In this document: positions 7,745-15,370 of the stretch, in pieces | Layout of the letters: every line of letters starts with the position of its first letter | Position numbering within the stretch: the stretch's first letter is position 1 | From: an uncultured Prevotellaceae bacterium | GTDB taxonomy: Bacteria; Bacteroidota; Bacteroidia; Bacteroidales; Muribaculaceae | DNA length: 64,000 nt | Direction of reading: 5' to 3' | Assembly: GCA_900318255.1 (NCBI GenBank) | Contig: ONJX01000015.1 | Coordinates: 1 to 64,000, forward strand | Notes under the pieces: model-generated | What the model was told of the DNA's origin: nothing | Database searches by the model: none | The model's input: the letters and a program-made list of their open reading frames with translations, nothing else | Translations under genes and position numbers: made by a program

Positions 7745-8149
7745 ATGCTTACAATACAGTTAAATATAAAAAAGAATAGTAAAATTTTTGATCTTCGAAA
7801 AGAGTTTAATAGTATTTATCATAATCTTGCACTTCACATAATAAAGAAACCAGCCATAGCGCCGGAGACAGAGCTTGTTTATGGGGTGTATAAAACTGTA
7901 GGTGAATGCTGCAAAAAAGCGAAAGATGGGATTGTTGATATTAGTCCCAATCGTAAAATTAGGCAAGTAATCAAAGATTTTGAAAAATTAGGTATTGATA
8001 TCGTTGTTTGTCAGCCTGTTTTTAATTATGATTATTCGCCAAATGGTAAAATCTTGCACCTTTATCCAGCTATAGATATGGTAAACCCAACATTAGAGGA
8101 ATTAAATAAGCCAAAGAAAGGCAAGGAAGATTACTATCATTGGTTATGA
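7745..8149 (+). CDS. divergent two-repeat-domain protein, paralogue B
   Basis: A 134-residue protein, AT-richer than its neighbours. Two halves follow the cluster's shared pattern: KKNSKIFDLRKEFNSIY (about 9-25) then LALHII, and SPNRKIRQVIKDFEKLG (about 67-83) then IDIVV. The layout matches the products at 4462 and 8236 and the C-terminus of the protein at 2869, but sequence identity is low and loops are longer. It ends in a charged tail. Membership rests on repeat pattern and location. Its own leader, containing an inverted repeat, suggests separate transcription from the upstream genes. Confidence 0.6.
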   Translation: MLTIQLNIKKNSKIFDLRKEFNSIYHNLALHIIKKPAIAPETELVYGVYKTVGECCKKAKDGIVDISPNRKIRQVIKDFEKLGIDIVVCQPVFNYDYSPNGKILHLYPAIDMVNPTLEELNKPKKGKEDYYHWL

Positions 8150-8235
8150 TTTAAAAATTGTAAATGACTAATAAGTTGTTAATCTTGTTTGATAATGTTA
8201 TTTTTAACCAAATTATTAATAATTCATTTTACATT

Positions 8236-8550
8236 ATGGCAGATTTTAAAGTAGATGGCCGCATGAAGGTTAAGAGCCTAAAGGCCAATTTTAAGAAAGC
8301 ATTTGGATGCACATTGCGCGTTTACACAACCACCACCTGTAAAACCCCCGCTGATGACGATGCAACATTGGCATCAATCAAGAAGGCAGGTGCAAAAGGC
8401 GGTGAGATTGTAGTGGGCTCTAACATCAGAGTCGGCAACTTCGAGAAGAAAGTAACTGAGTTGTATGGCATTGGAGTGCAAGTAGCTAACGCCGCCAACA
8501 CCAAGTTGAGCAACAACGACATCACGCTGGCCGCTGCTGGCAAGGAGTAA
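8236..8550 (+). CDS. small two-repeat-domain protein, paralogue C
   Basis: A 104-residue protein starting MADFKVDGRMKVKSLKANF; the upstream in-frame codons lack domain-like sequence, so the start at 8236 is preferred. It aligns over its length with the product at 4462: DGR, FKKAFG and TLRVY in the first half; GSNIRVGNFEKKVTELYGIG then VQVA in the second. Both are strand-helix-strand duplications. Function unknown. The pair of near-homologues within 4 kb indicates duplication within the cluster. Confidence 0.75.
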   Translation: MADFKVDGRMKVKSLKANFKKAFGCTLRVYTTTTCKTPADDDATLASIKKAGAKGGEIVVGSNIRVGNFEKKVTELYGIGVQVANAANTKLSNNDITLAAAGKE

Positions 8551-8583
8551 TGATGCCGCTTGCCCCAGCGAGTTATAAACAAT

Positions 8584-8612
8584 CTGTGCGAGTGCTTCAG
8601 TCACTCGCACAG
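8584..8612. terminator. strong hairpin between small genes
   Basis: CTGTGCGAGTG and CACTCGCACAG form a perfect 11-bp stem with a 7-base loop, 33 bp after the stop at 8550. No T-run follows directly, so it may be an mRNA-stabilising or attenuating stem rather than a full terminator. Confidence 0.5.
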
Positions 8613-8636
8613 AATCATCTAAAAATATCTAAAGTT

Positions 8637-8879
8637 ATGAGTAAAGAATATTACAAAAAAGCAATTCTTACTTGCAAAGCCAATATGGCGCGTGAGCGAG
8701 AGCAGAAAAAGAAAGACAACGCTCGCATTGCTGATTCAATAAAGAAGGCGAGTAGTGCTGTTGTGAAGGCTCAACTGCGTAGGGACAAAAAAGCGGTATC
8801 CGACCGGCACGATTACAACATCAATCGCTACAAACAGCAGTTGGAAGGGTATCAGAAGAGCCTGAAAAACTGCAAATAA
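8637..8879 (+). CDS. short basic coiled-coil protein
   Basis: An 80-residue, Lys/Arg/Glu/Ala-rich, almost wholly helical protein (CKANMAREREQKKKDNARIA early, then KKASSAVVKAQLRRDKKAVS). The ATG at 8637 follows the hairpin at 8584-8612; an upstream in-frame start at 8550 would read through that hairpin and is less likely. It resembles the other basic proteins of the cluster in composition but lacks their DKRTKEGK motif. No family recognised. Confidence 0.6.
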   Translation: MSKEYYKKAILTCKANMAREREQKKKDNARIADSIKKASSAVVKAQLRRDKKAVSDRHDYNINRYKQQLEGYQKSLKNCK

Positions 8880-9049
8880 CATACGATTTGGAAACATTCA
8901 GGGCCGTTGAGGAAGATGTTTATTGCCCTTGTCATCCTTCAACTGGTATTTATAATTATAAATAATAGCCTTTTGACTTGTTTGAGGTTGTTGTTCACAC
9001 TTTTGCAACACCCTTAATGTCCTTATAAACTTAAATATAGAAGAATCAA

Positions 9050-9214
9050 ATGAGAATATTTAGAGGATTAACATTTTCGTGGAATCGGTTTCTTGGCATT
9101 ACAGCGGTAAAACGTAAAGTGTCGAAAAAAACTCACATCCCACTCTCTCGCGCTGGACGTGAGGCCAAAGTGGGGCGATGGATACTGAATTCAATATTTG
9201 GTCGGAGGCATTAA
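9050..9214 (+). CDS. 54-residue basic small protein
   Basis: A 54-codon frame from an ATG at 9050 to TAA at 9212-9214. The product is strongly basic: hydrophobic N-terminus (RIFRGLTFSWNRFLGIT), then RKVSKKTHIPLSRAGREAK and a tail ending FGRRH. The GI...KRKVSK...IPLSRAGREAKVG layout is reminiscent of small conserved ORFs I have seen near mobile or accessory genes, but I cannot name a family. It ends 52 bp before the next lipoprotein start. The 170 bp upstream (8880-9049) show no other gene. Confidence 0.5.
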   Translation: MRIFRGLTFSWNRFLGITAVKRKVSKKTHIPLSRAGREAKVGRWILNSIFGRRH

Positions 9215-9266
9215 GATCAATCAGTGTGATTTCGTTTTTTATGTTCCACAACAAAGACTACCAATA

Positions 9267-10289
9267 ATGAAGCAGTTTTATACTTTTGCAGCTGTTATTT
9301 CGATATTAATCACATTAAGTGCTTGCGGCAACAATAGCGACAAGACACTTGCCGAGAAAGCATCTGGCGACATTGATGAATATGAAAACGAATATGTTGA
9401 TGCAATAGAGCAAGCTCGTCCCACTATTATGGTCTTGCCGTCAGATAATTTGTTGAAACGATATAATGCTCTCAGCACCCAAAATGTTGATGGGCATAAT
9501 GTGTATGTGCGCAACTATAACAAATACTTAATAGCAAATGCCGACAATAAGGCGATAATTTCAGCTATTCAAGATGCGTTTGTGAAAGCAAACTATCCAT
9601 TGCAGGATCTCGAGCAAGCACTTAAAAAATTAAATACAAACGAAGCTCGAGATTTGGCTGATGACTTGAGCAAGGATTCCAAAACGATTCTTTTGTCGGT
9701 TGCTCAACCCGATATCATTATTGAGCTTGACTACAAATCATCGATTGACATGCGTGCGCCAGTAGATAAAGCGCGCAGTATCAGCTATACATTAAATGCA
9801 ATTGACGCATATACGAGTAATGTTATCTCTTCAATAACAACTTCTGATTTATCAGGTAGCAAGATTGTTTCAGCAATGAGCGAATCGATAAAAGAAGCGA
9901 TGCCAAAATTGCTGTCAGAGATTCAGAAATCTTTTAGCGACATTCTCAAACGTGGGCGTAATGTGACAATTAGAGTTGCTGTTGCATCAGAGAGCAACAT
10001 AGATTTAAGTGACGAATCAATAGAAGGAAATAGCTACGCCGATTGGGTTATTGATTATGTGAAAGCTCACACAGTGAAAGGAGCCTATAAAATGCAAAGC
10101 AATACCGACAAGGAGATGAGCTTTGTGAATTGTCGCATTCGTCTATTGAATGATGATGGTACTCAATATGGTGTTTATGATTGGGCGCGTGATATGTCGA
10201 AGGCTATGAGAAAAGATCTTGGTGTGAGTTGTTCAAACAAATCGCAAGGTCTTGGAGAAATTTTGATCACGATAAAAGGAATAAAATAA
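9267..10289 (+). CDS. lipoprotein of DUF6175-like family
   Basis: A 340-residue lipoprotein: signal peptide about 1-17 with lipobox LSAC and a Cys anchor, then a Bacteroidota-type domain that resembles the family annotated DUF6175 (IMVLPSDNLLKRY, an internal EARDLADDLSKDSKTILLSV, and a C-terminal FVNCRIRLLNDDGTQYG). ATG 9267 is chosen because it begins the signal peptide; a start at 9198 would overlap the small basic gene. It is the first of three successive lipoprotein genes, followed 16 bp later by the second. Presumably periplasmic or outer-membrane attached; function unknown. Confidence 0.75.
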   Translation: MKQFYTFAAVISILITLSACGNNSDKTLAEKASGDIDEYENEYVDAIEQARPTIMVLPSDNLLKRYNALSTQNVDGHNVYVRNYNKYLIANADNKAIISAIQDAFVKANYPLQDLEQALKKLNTNEARDLADDLSKDSKTILLSVAQPDIIIELDYKSSIDMRAPVDKARSISYTLNAIDAYTSNVISSITTSDLSGSKIVSAMSESIKEAMPKLLSEIQKSFSDILKRGRNVTIRVAVASESNIDLSDESIEGNSYADWVIDYVKAHTVKGAYKMQSNTDKEMSFVNCRIRLLNDDGTQYGVYDWARDMSKAMRKDLGVSCSNKSQGLGEILITIKGIK

Positions 10290-10305
10290 TAGCATAGGAT
10301 TGAAA

Positions 10306-11439
10306 ATGAAACAGATAATTGTCTTGACCATGTGTGCTTTGGTTCTTGTGTTTGGTGCATGTGGTAATTCTAGTAAAAAGAAATTCTCGCCTGAAGAACC
10401 GTCATCAACAATGAATGACGCCCAGCGACGGGAAGCTATTGAGGCGAAAAGAGCTGAACTCAGTATTGACCCTGTGGCTATGATGACCAGTAACGACGTG
10501 AAATTGTCGGTCTTGCCACCTGTTGCATCAGGCGATATCACCGAAGAACTAAGCGAATTTATAGGCGTGAAGATGCTTGAGATAATAGCTTCCAATGGAA
10601 TAGGAGGACTGAATAACGTTCCTGGTTTTGCTTTGGCAGCAAAAATACATCAAAATGAGAAAAAAACTACCGGAACTGCACCACAGAAGATGATAGCAAG
10701 CTACACCTTGAGTTATCAAGTTATAAATTTGGTTACTGGTGATGTGTATGCCACTGCAAGCCAACAAATTTCAGGCGCAGGTGACAGTTTTGAGCAAGCT
10801 ACACGCATTGCGATAAAAAGCATCAAGAATTCTCAGTCCATTCAGCAGATGCTTCAAGCTGGTTCGCAAAAAATAATAGATTGGTTCAACAATAACCTTG
10901 CATCATTCAAATCACAAGTGGATGCGGCATGCGGGCATGGCGATTATGCCTTGGCCCTTTCGCTCATTGAGTCGGTGCCAGAAAAGGCGACTCAAGCATT
11001 TGCTTACGCACAAGGCAGGCACAACGAAATTCTTAATAAATTTTTGATGCAAATCGCTGCAAATGAATTAAATGCTATGAGGCAAGCTATAACTGAAGCC
11101 AACGGGGCTTTTTCAAAAGACGTTTATGCTCATTTGGGTTTAATACCACAGAGCTCTCCACAATATAGCAAGGCTCAAGAAATATTGTCAAACTACGAAG
11201 CGGCTGTAGAAAAGTCAAATCAGGATAAAGCTTCGAAGGAAGAATTAGAAGCCCAACGGAAACATGAGATAGAACTGGCAAATATTGAGACAGAGCGGCT
11301 GAAGGCTATATATCAAGCTCAAGCAACTGAACGGGCGATAAACCAACATCTGCCGCAAAAAGATTATGTAGAACGCGGTTTCTGGAGTAAACTTGGAGTT
11401 AGAATTATTAATGGAATAGACAAAATTACAGGACTATGA
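10306..11439 (+). CDS. lipoprotein with long helical C-terminus
   Basis: A 377-residue lipoprotein (signal peptide with LVFGAC lipobox near residue 18). The N-terminal half has mixed strands and helices (TLSYQVINLVTGDVYATASQ), a pattern recalling periplasmic assembly lipoproteins of the CsgG/LpoB type, though I cannot assign that family. The C-terminal third (about 290-350) is a charged coiled coil (EELEAQRKHEIELANIETER). Its stop overlaps the start of the next gene (ATGA), so the two are translationally coupled. Confidence 0.7.
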   Translation: MKQIIVLTMCALVLVFGACGNSSKKKFSPEEPSSTMNDAQRREAIEAKRAELSIDPVAMMTSNDVKLSVLPPVASGDITEELSEFIGVKMLEIIASNGIGGLNNVPGFALAAKIHQNEKKTTGTAPQKMIASYTLSYQVINLVTGDVYATASQQISGAGDSFEQATRIAIKSIKNSQSIQQMLQAGSQKIIDWFNNNLASFKSQVDAACGHGDYALALSLIESVPEKATQAFAYAQGRHNEILNKFLMQIAANELNAMRQAITEANGAFSKDVYAHLGLIPQSSPQYSKAQEILSNYEAAVEKSNQDKASKEELEAQRKHEIELANIETERLKAIYQAQATERAINQHLPQKDYVERGFWSKLGVRIINGIDKITGL

Positions 11440-12086
11440 AAGCAGTAAAATACGTAGCGGCATTTCTAGTGTTATTAGCTATAATGCGCATTGCGAGTTG
11501 TAGTTGTGCATGTTCTCACAGTGACAAAGAAAACAATGATTATGTTCAAGCAATAAAAGAAAACAACTTTGAGAAGGCTCACGAAATCCTTGATGAATAT
11601 TATAAAGATCTAATAAAGAATAACAACTCCGACGACCTGTATCACGCCTCTGACGAATATTCAGAGCGATATTGGGCTGCCGCCGATCACATCTACAAAG
11701 CCGAGATGAATTATTTGCTCTCGGAGAATGACCCTGAAGCCAACAAACGCATGATTTACACATTGGCCAACATGAATATCTTGGGGGATGTCGTTAAGGA
11801 CGGGGAACACATTAGCTATAATCAAATACATCGTTGTGAGAACTATTCCACATTCACTAAGCGGTACAACCGCATCTGTGATGAAATTCTTAAGATTGCC
11901 ATTTTTTATAAGAACCAAGACATGGCTGAACAGATAATCAAGTTGTACAAACAGGATAACGATTTTGACCATGAGTGGGATAATGAAACCGATAGGTATA
12001 TTGCTCACATCACAAACTCTTGGTCATCAAGGGATGCGGCCCAAAAGAAACTTCAAGAGGCCATTGATAATGGTGAATTCAATTAG
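11436..12086 (+). CDS. small lipoprotein, helical
   Basis: A 216-residue protein with a signal peptide and a Cys-rich lipobox region (IASCSCACS). The mature part is helical and charged. The last residues (KKLQEAIDNGEFN) are repeated almost exactly at the end of the channel encoded at 12286 (EKLQEVIDNGEFN), because about 54 bp of coding DNA ending in the stop codon are duplicated there. The ATG overlaps the preceding stop. Role unknown; it may work with the two upstream lipoproteins. Confidence 0.7.
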   Translation: MKAVKYVAAFLVLLAIMRIASCSCACSHSDKENNDYVQAIKENNFEKAHEILDEYYKDLIKNNNSDDLYHASDEYSERYWAAADHIYKAEMNYLLSENDPEANKRMIYTLANMNILGDVVKDGEHISYNQIHRCENYSTFTKRYNRICDEILKIAIFYKNQDMAEQIIKLYKQDNDFDHEWDNETDRYIAHITNSWSSRDAAQKKLQEAIDNGEFN

Positions 12087-12271
12087 CACATTTCCATATA
12101 TTCAATACCAATTAAGCCGCAAAGAGTGATTTTACTGTAATTATAGCGAGTATTGTTGTGGTTAAATTTTTGATTGTCAATTACAAATTTGCATAACATC
12201 TCGCTATTTTGTTGATTTTTCCACTACTATTCTTAGTAAAAAAACATTAATTCCTTATCTCGAACTCTCGT
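12033..12271. repeat. duplicated element, copy 1 (gene tail plus 3' flank)
   Basis: This copy contains the 54-bp tail of the lipoprotein gene (12033-12086) followed by about 185 bp of non-coding sequence. The tail alone reappears at 13120-13173, and the flank plus the last 15 bases of the tail reappear at 14971-15170. Alignment is easy by eye: 40-base blocks after the stop codon are near-identical. Confidence 0.85.
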
Positions 12272-12285
12272 TTATAAATTCGTGT

Positions 12286-13173
12286 ATGATGCATCTTAAA
12301 CAGTTAGCAAAGAGAATTAGCAACAATAAGTGGTTTGAGTTTACGATAATGTTTATTATTCTAATAAACAGTGTGTTGATAGGTGTTGAACTCTATAACA
12401 GTAATTCGATTATACAGCTAATTCAAAGCATAATTCTTGGTGTTTTCACTATAGAAATAATAATTCGATTCATTGCTGCCGATAGTGTTTTCTCCTTTTT
12501 CAAGAATGGTTGGAATTTGTTTGACCTTTCACTCGTGTTAATTGGATACATTCCAACAAACGTGGCTGTTGGTGGATCTACATTAATGGCTCTCCGTGTG
12601 TTGCGTGTATTCAGAATACTCCGATTGTTGCGAGCTGCAAAAGAAGTGAAACTTATTGTCTCAGTGCTGGTAAAGTCAATGAGTGCAATGTTTTACAATA
12701 TGGTCCTCCTCTTGATTTTTATGTATTTATATGCTGTTGTTGGTGTTTCGCTATTCAAACTGCCAATTCCAGAAAAATTGTCTGGAAACGACAAACTGAA
12801 TTACGAGAATTATATTGATCGTGCCCCCCACGCACCTGACAACTCTCCTGATCCTTACGGTGATTTGGCAGAGGCGTCTTTTACTTTATTTAGAACAATG
12901 ACTGGAGAAGACTGGACCGACTTGCGATATAACCTTATTACTGCGTCAGAATGCAATGTGATAAAAGTTTCTCCATTTGTGGTCACTTTTTTCCATGTAA
13001 GTTGGTTCTGTTTGGCTGCCTTCTTGTTGCTTAACCTTATTACAGGTGCTATTATTAATAATTACCAACTTGCGATAGAACATCGAGAGGAAAAGCGCAA
13101 AAAACAAGAGAAGCTTAAGGATGCTGGTCAGGAGAAACTTCAAGAGGTCATTGATAATGGCGAATTCAATTAG
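12286..13173 (+). CDS. voltage-gated cation channel, single-domain, CaV-like filter
   Basis: A 295-residue single-domain six-helix channel of the ion transport family (Pfam PF00520), like bacterial NaChBac/NavAb. Helices S1-S3 lie at about 18-90. S4 carries Arg at 104, 107, 110, 113 and 116, every third residue, which is a working voltage-sensor pattern. S5 is about 135-157, a long acidic turret follows (160-195), then the filter MTGEDW (205-210), and S6 about 229-260. NaChBac-like channels have LESW; TGEDW resembles the domain II filter of animal calcium channels, so calcium or mixed selectivity is possible. The C-terminus ends in the tail shared with the upstream lipoprotein. Confidence 0.85.
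   Translation: MMHLKQLAKRISNNKWFEFTIMFIILINSVLIGVELYNSNSIIQLIQSIILGVFTIEIIIRFIAADSVFSFFKNGWNLFDLSLVLIGYIPTNVAVGGSTLMALRVLRVFRILRLLRAAKEVKLIVSVLVKSMSAMFYNMVLLLIFMYLYAVVGVSLFKLPIPEKLSGNDKLNYENYIDRAPHAPDNSPDPYGDLAEASFTLFRTMTGEDWTDLRYNLITASECNVIKVSPFVVTFFHVSWFCLAAFLLLNLITGAIINNYQLAIEHREEKRKKQEKLKDAGQEKLQEVIDNGEFN
13120..13173. repeat. duplicated element, copy 2 (gene tail only)
   Basis: The last 54 bp of the channel gene match the last 54 bp of the lipoprotein gene at 12033-12086 with few differences, including a shared GATAATGG and AATTCAATTAG block. Homology stops at the stop codon; the 3' flank is unrelated, and the missing flank lies beyond the second channel at 14971. Confidence 0.8.
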
Positions 13174-13216
13174 TGTGGTTTAGGAAATAAAAAGTTTTGG
13201 TATTTAATGCTACATA

Positions 13217-14932
13217 ATGGAAATGCAAATAATGGATTTTAGGAAAAAAGTATCACGGGTATTTGATGATAACCTGCGCACGTTGCAATGGAAAAACATG
13301 GTTGATTATTTAATCATGTTTATGATATTGTTGAGCACGCTTGAAGTGTTTTTGTCAACATTTGAGTGGGGGCCAACTATGCTATTGGTTCTTCGTGTGG
13401 TTGACATTATAACTCTCGTGTTTTTTACTATAGAAGTTGCGTTGCGCATTTGGACCGCGCCAGAGTTGTTCCCTGCCAGTAGCGCATGGAAGTCTAGGTT
13501 GAAATACTGCTTCTCTTTCTACGGTGTCATCGATTTGTTGTCAACTGTGCCATTTTATGCTCAATGGCTTATCCCCATGCCAGTATCTGCACTCAAGACA
13601 CTGCGAACGTTCAGGATAATACGTCTGTTCCGCATCACGCGCTACTTTCGCTCGTTTAAGTTGCTCTCGGGTGCTATATCTTCAAAGCGTCACGAGCTTG
13701 TGATCTCAACTCAATTCCTTGTGATTATTACCATTATTCTGAGTCTAATACTTTATTATGCCGAGCACGAAGTTCAGCCCGAGAACTATAACAATGGATT
13801 TGTATCTGTAATCTGGGCTTTTGCGCAATACATTGGTGATCCGGGAGAATTTGCAGCGACGCCACCATTGACTCCTCTAGGTAGAGTGGTGGCATGCATT
13901 GTGGGTGTTATGGGTATTGCTATTGTAGCCGTTCCTGCGGGCATCATTGGCGCTGGATTTACCGAGGCACTCGAAGATGACAAGCGCTCTGAAATTATTA
14001 AAAAGAATGCAATAAACTTGCGTAACGCATTTCAACGTAAAATGGATAGGCCTACACGGTATCAAATCATCCCGCCTTTCCGTAGTGCCGATGATGTGAA
14101 GGCCTTGCTTGGCATGACAGCTGCCGACTTGAATGAAGTTGTTGAATATGGAAAAGGATTCCGATTGGTGAATCTTGCCTCTTCAATTCCTTCTCAGCAA
14201 TATATCCCTGACCGCATCGCTATTGAGCATTTTCCTATCAACCGTTCCTACGGCTGCTTTATTGACCGTGGCTCGGCTGTTACAATTATTAACCCTACTG
14301 CCTATATTGACGTGGGAATGGGAAATTTCGGCTTCTATTTGGCATTGATAGGAGGTTTTAATTATATATCACGTGAGGTGGGCGTGAGAGTGCCTTCCAA
14401 ATCGTTCTTTACTATTGACTCACGAGATGCACTGCCCAATCTTAGTGATTATTGCGATGACTTAGAGCGGCTTCTTAACCGCCCAAAGGCGTGGGGTGTG
14501 ACTATTCTTGCCGCTTCGGGAGCTCTTGAGCCAGTGTTACCAACCAATATTCATCTCACGATAGGTGGTCCTAAAGGCGACACTCGTTTTGCTGGCGACG
14601 ACCTTATGGTGCACGATGAGGCGACCTATCGAAAGTTTCATGACGATGTTGTGGCTGTGATGAAAGAGCGTTTTGACCTCACCACCGACCATCAAGTTTA
14701 TCATAATTCAAACAATCCACGTCTGTTCTTGCGCAAGATAAACCTCAACGAAGATGTCAATAATGTGATGATTCGCATAGAGTGGGATAAGATACTCTAT
14801 GACCCACGCCGCATCTTAATCACAAAAACTTTTGCCGAAATTATGGCCAGAGATTTCGCTGGCAGAGACTTGCCTGATAACGAAGCAATTCTCAAGAAAA
14901 AGGAGATAGGCTTTGATGGATATGAATTTTGA
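13217..14932 (+). CDS. voltage-sensor channel with non-canonical pore and large C-terminal domain
   Basis: A 571-residue protein. Residues about 25-260 are a six-helix channel module: S4 has Arg at 130, 133, 136, 139, 142 and 145, S5 about 160-182, and S6 about 222-248. The K+ channel filter TVGYGD is absent; its place holds AQYIGDPGEF (203-212), while the following TPLGR and helix keep the K+ channel pattern. The C-terminal 300 residues are a soluble alpha/beta domain I do not recognise (RLVNLASSIPSQQYIPDRI, LDLTI-type strands, INLNEDVNNVMIRIEW). Potassium selectivity is doubtful from sequence. ATGs at 13223 and 13232 are alternative starts. The gene lies between repeat copies. Confidence 0.8.
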   Translation: MEMQIMDFRKKVSRVFDDNLRTLQWKNMVDYLIMFMILLSTLEVFLSTFEWGPTMLLVLRVVDIITLVFFTIEVALRIWTAPELFPASSAWKSRLKYCFSFYGVIDLLSTVPFYAQWLIPMPVSALKTLRTFRIIRLFRITRYFRSFKLLSGAISSKRHELVISTQFLVIITIILSLILYYAEHEVQPENYNNGFVSVIWAFAQYIGDPGEFAATPPLTPLGRVVACIVGVMGIAIVAVPAGIIGAGFTEALEDDKRSEIIKKNAINLRNAFQRKMDRPTRYQIIPPFRSADDVKALLGMTAADLNEVVEYGKGFRLVNLASSIPSQQYIPDRIAIEHFPINRSYGCFIDRGSAVTIINPTAYIDVGMGNFGFYLALIGGFNYISREVGVRVPSKSFFTIDSRDALPNLSDYCDDLERLLNRPKAWGVTILAASGALEPVLPTNIHLTIGGPKGDTRFAGDDLMVHDEATYRKFHDDVVAVMKERFDLTTDHQVYHNSNNPRLFLRKINLNEDVNNVMIRIEWDKILYDPRRILITKTFAEIMARDFAGRDLPDNEAILKKKEIGFDGYEF

Positions 14933-14970
14933 GACAAAAAAAGAAGAAAAAGTGACGAAAACAGGAAATT

Positions 14971-15170
14971 GGTGAATTTGATTAGCACATTTCCATATAT
15001 TCAATACCAATTAAGCCGCAAAGAGTGATTTCACTGTAATCATAGCTAGTATTGTTTAGATTATATTTTTGACTTCCAACCTCAAATTCACATAACACTG
15101 TGCTATTTTGCAAATTACTCCACTACTACTCTTAGTAAAAAAACAATATTTCTTATCCCCGAGCTCGCGT
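14971..15170. repeat. duplicated element, copy 3 (3' flank)
   Basis: Begins GGTGAATTTGATTAGCACA, matching GGTGAATTCAATTAGCACA at 12072, and stays similar to 12072-12271 for the full 200 bp. It starts with the 15 bases that also end the channel gene at 13159-13173, so the second channel gene lies between 15-bp direct repeats. Confidence 0.85.
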
Positions 15171-15306
15171 TAAAAGTGCTCTTGCCAATTATAGCTCGTT
15201 ATTGCCATTCTTTCCTTCACTACAATCGATGTAGATAATACTCATGCTATTAACTCTAATGAAATCAATTTCGAGATTTGCCAGGATAAGAATTATTGTG
15301 TGAAGT

Positions 15307-15338
15307 GTTGCGGATGTGTTTTTTTATTTCTAATTTTG
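15307..15338 (+). promoter_or_regulatory. Bacteroidales promoter of the DUF1460 gene
   Basis: GTTG at 15307-15310, a 20-bp spacer and TAATTTTG at 15331-15338, 32 bp before the ATG at 15371. This fits the Bacteroidales consensus well. Between repeat copy 3 and this promoter nothing else is evident. Confidence 0.65.
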
Positions 15339-15370
15339 TTGCTGTTTTGTAAAAAAAAATATTTAGCGTG

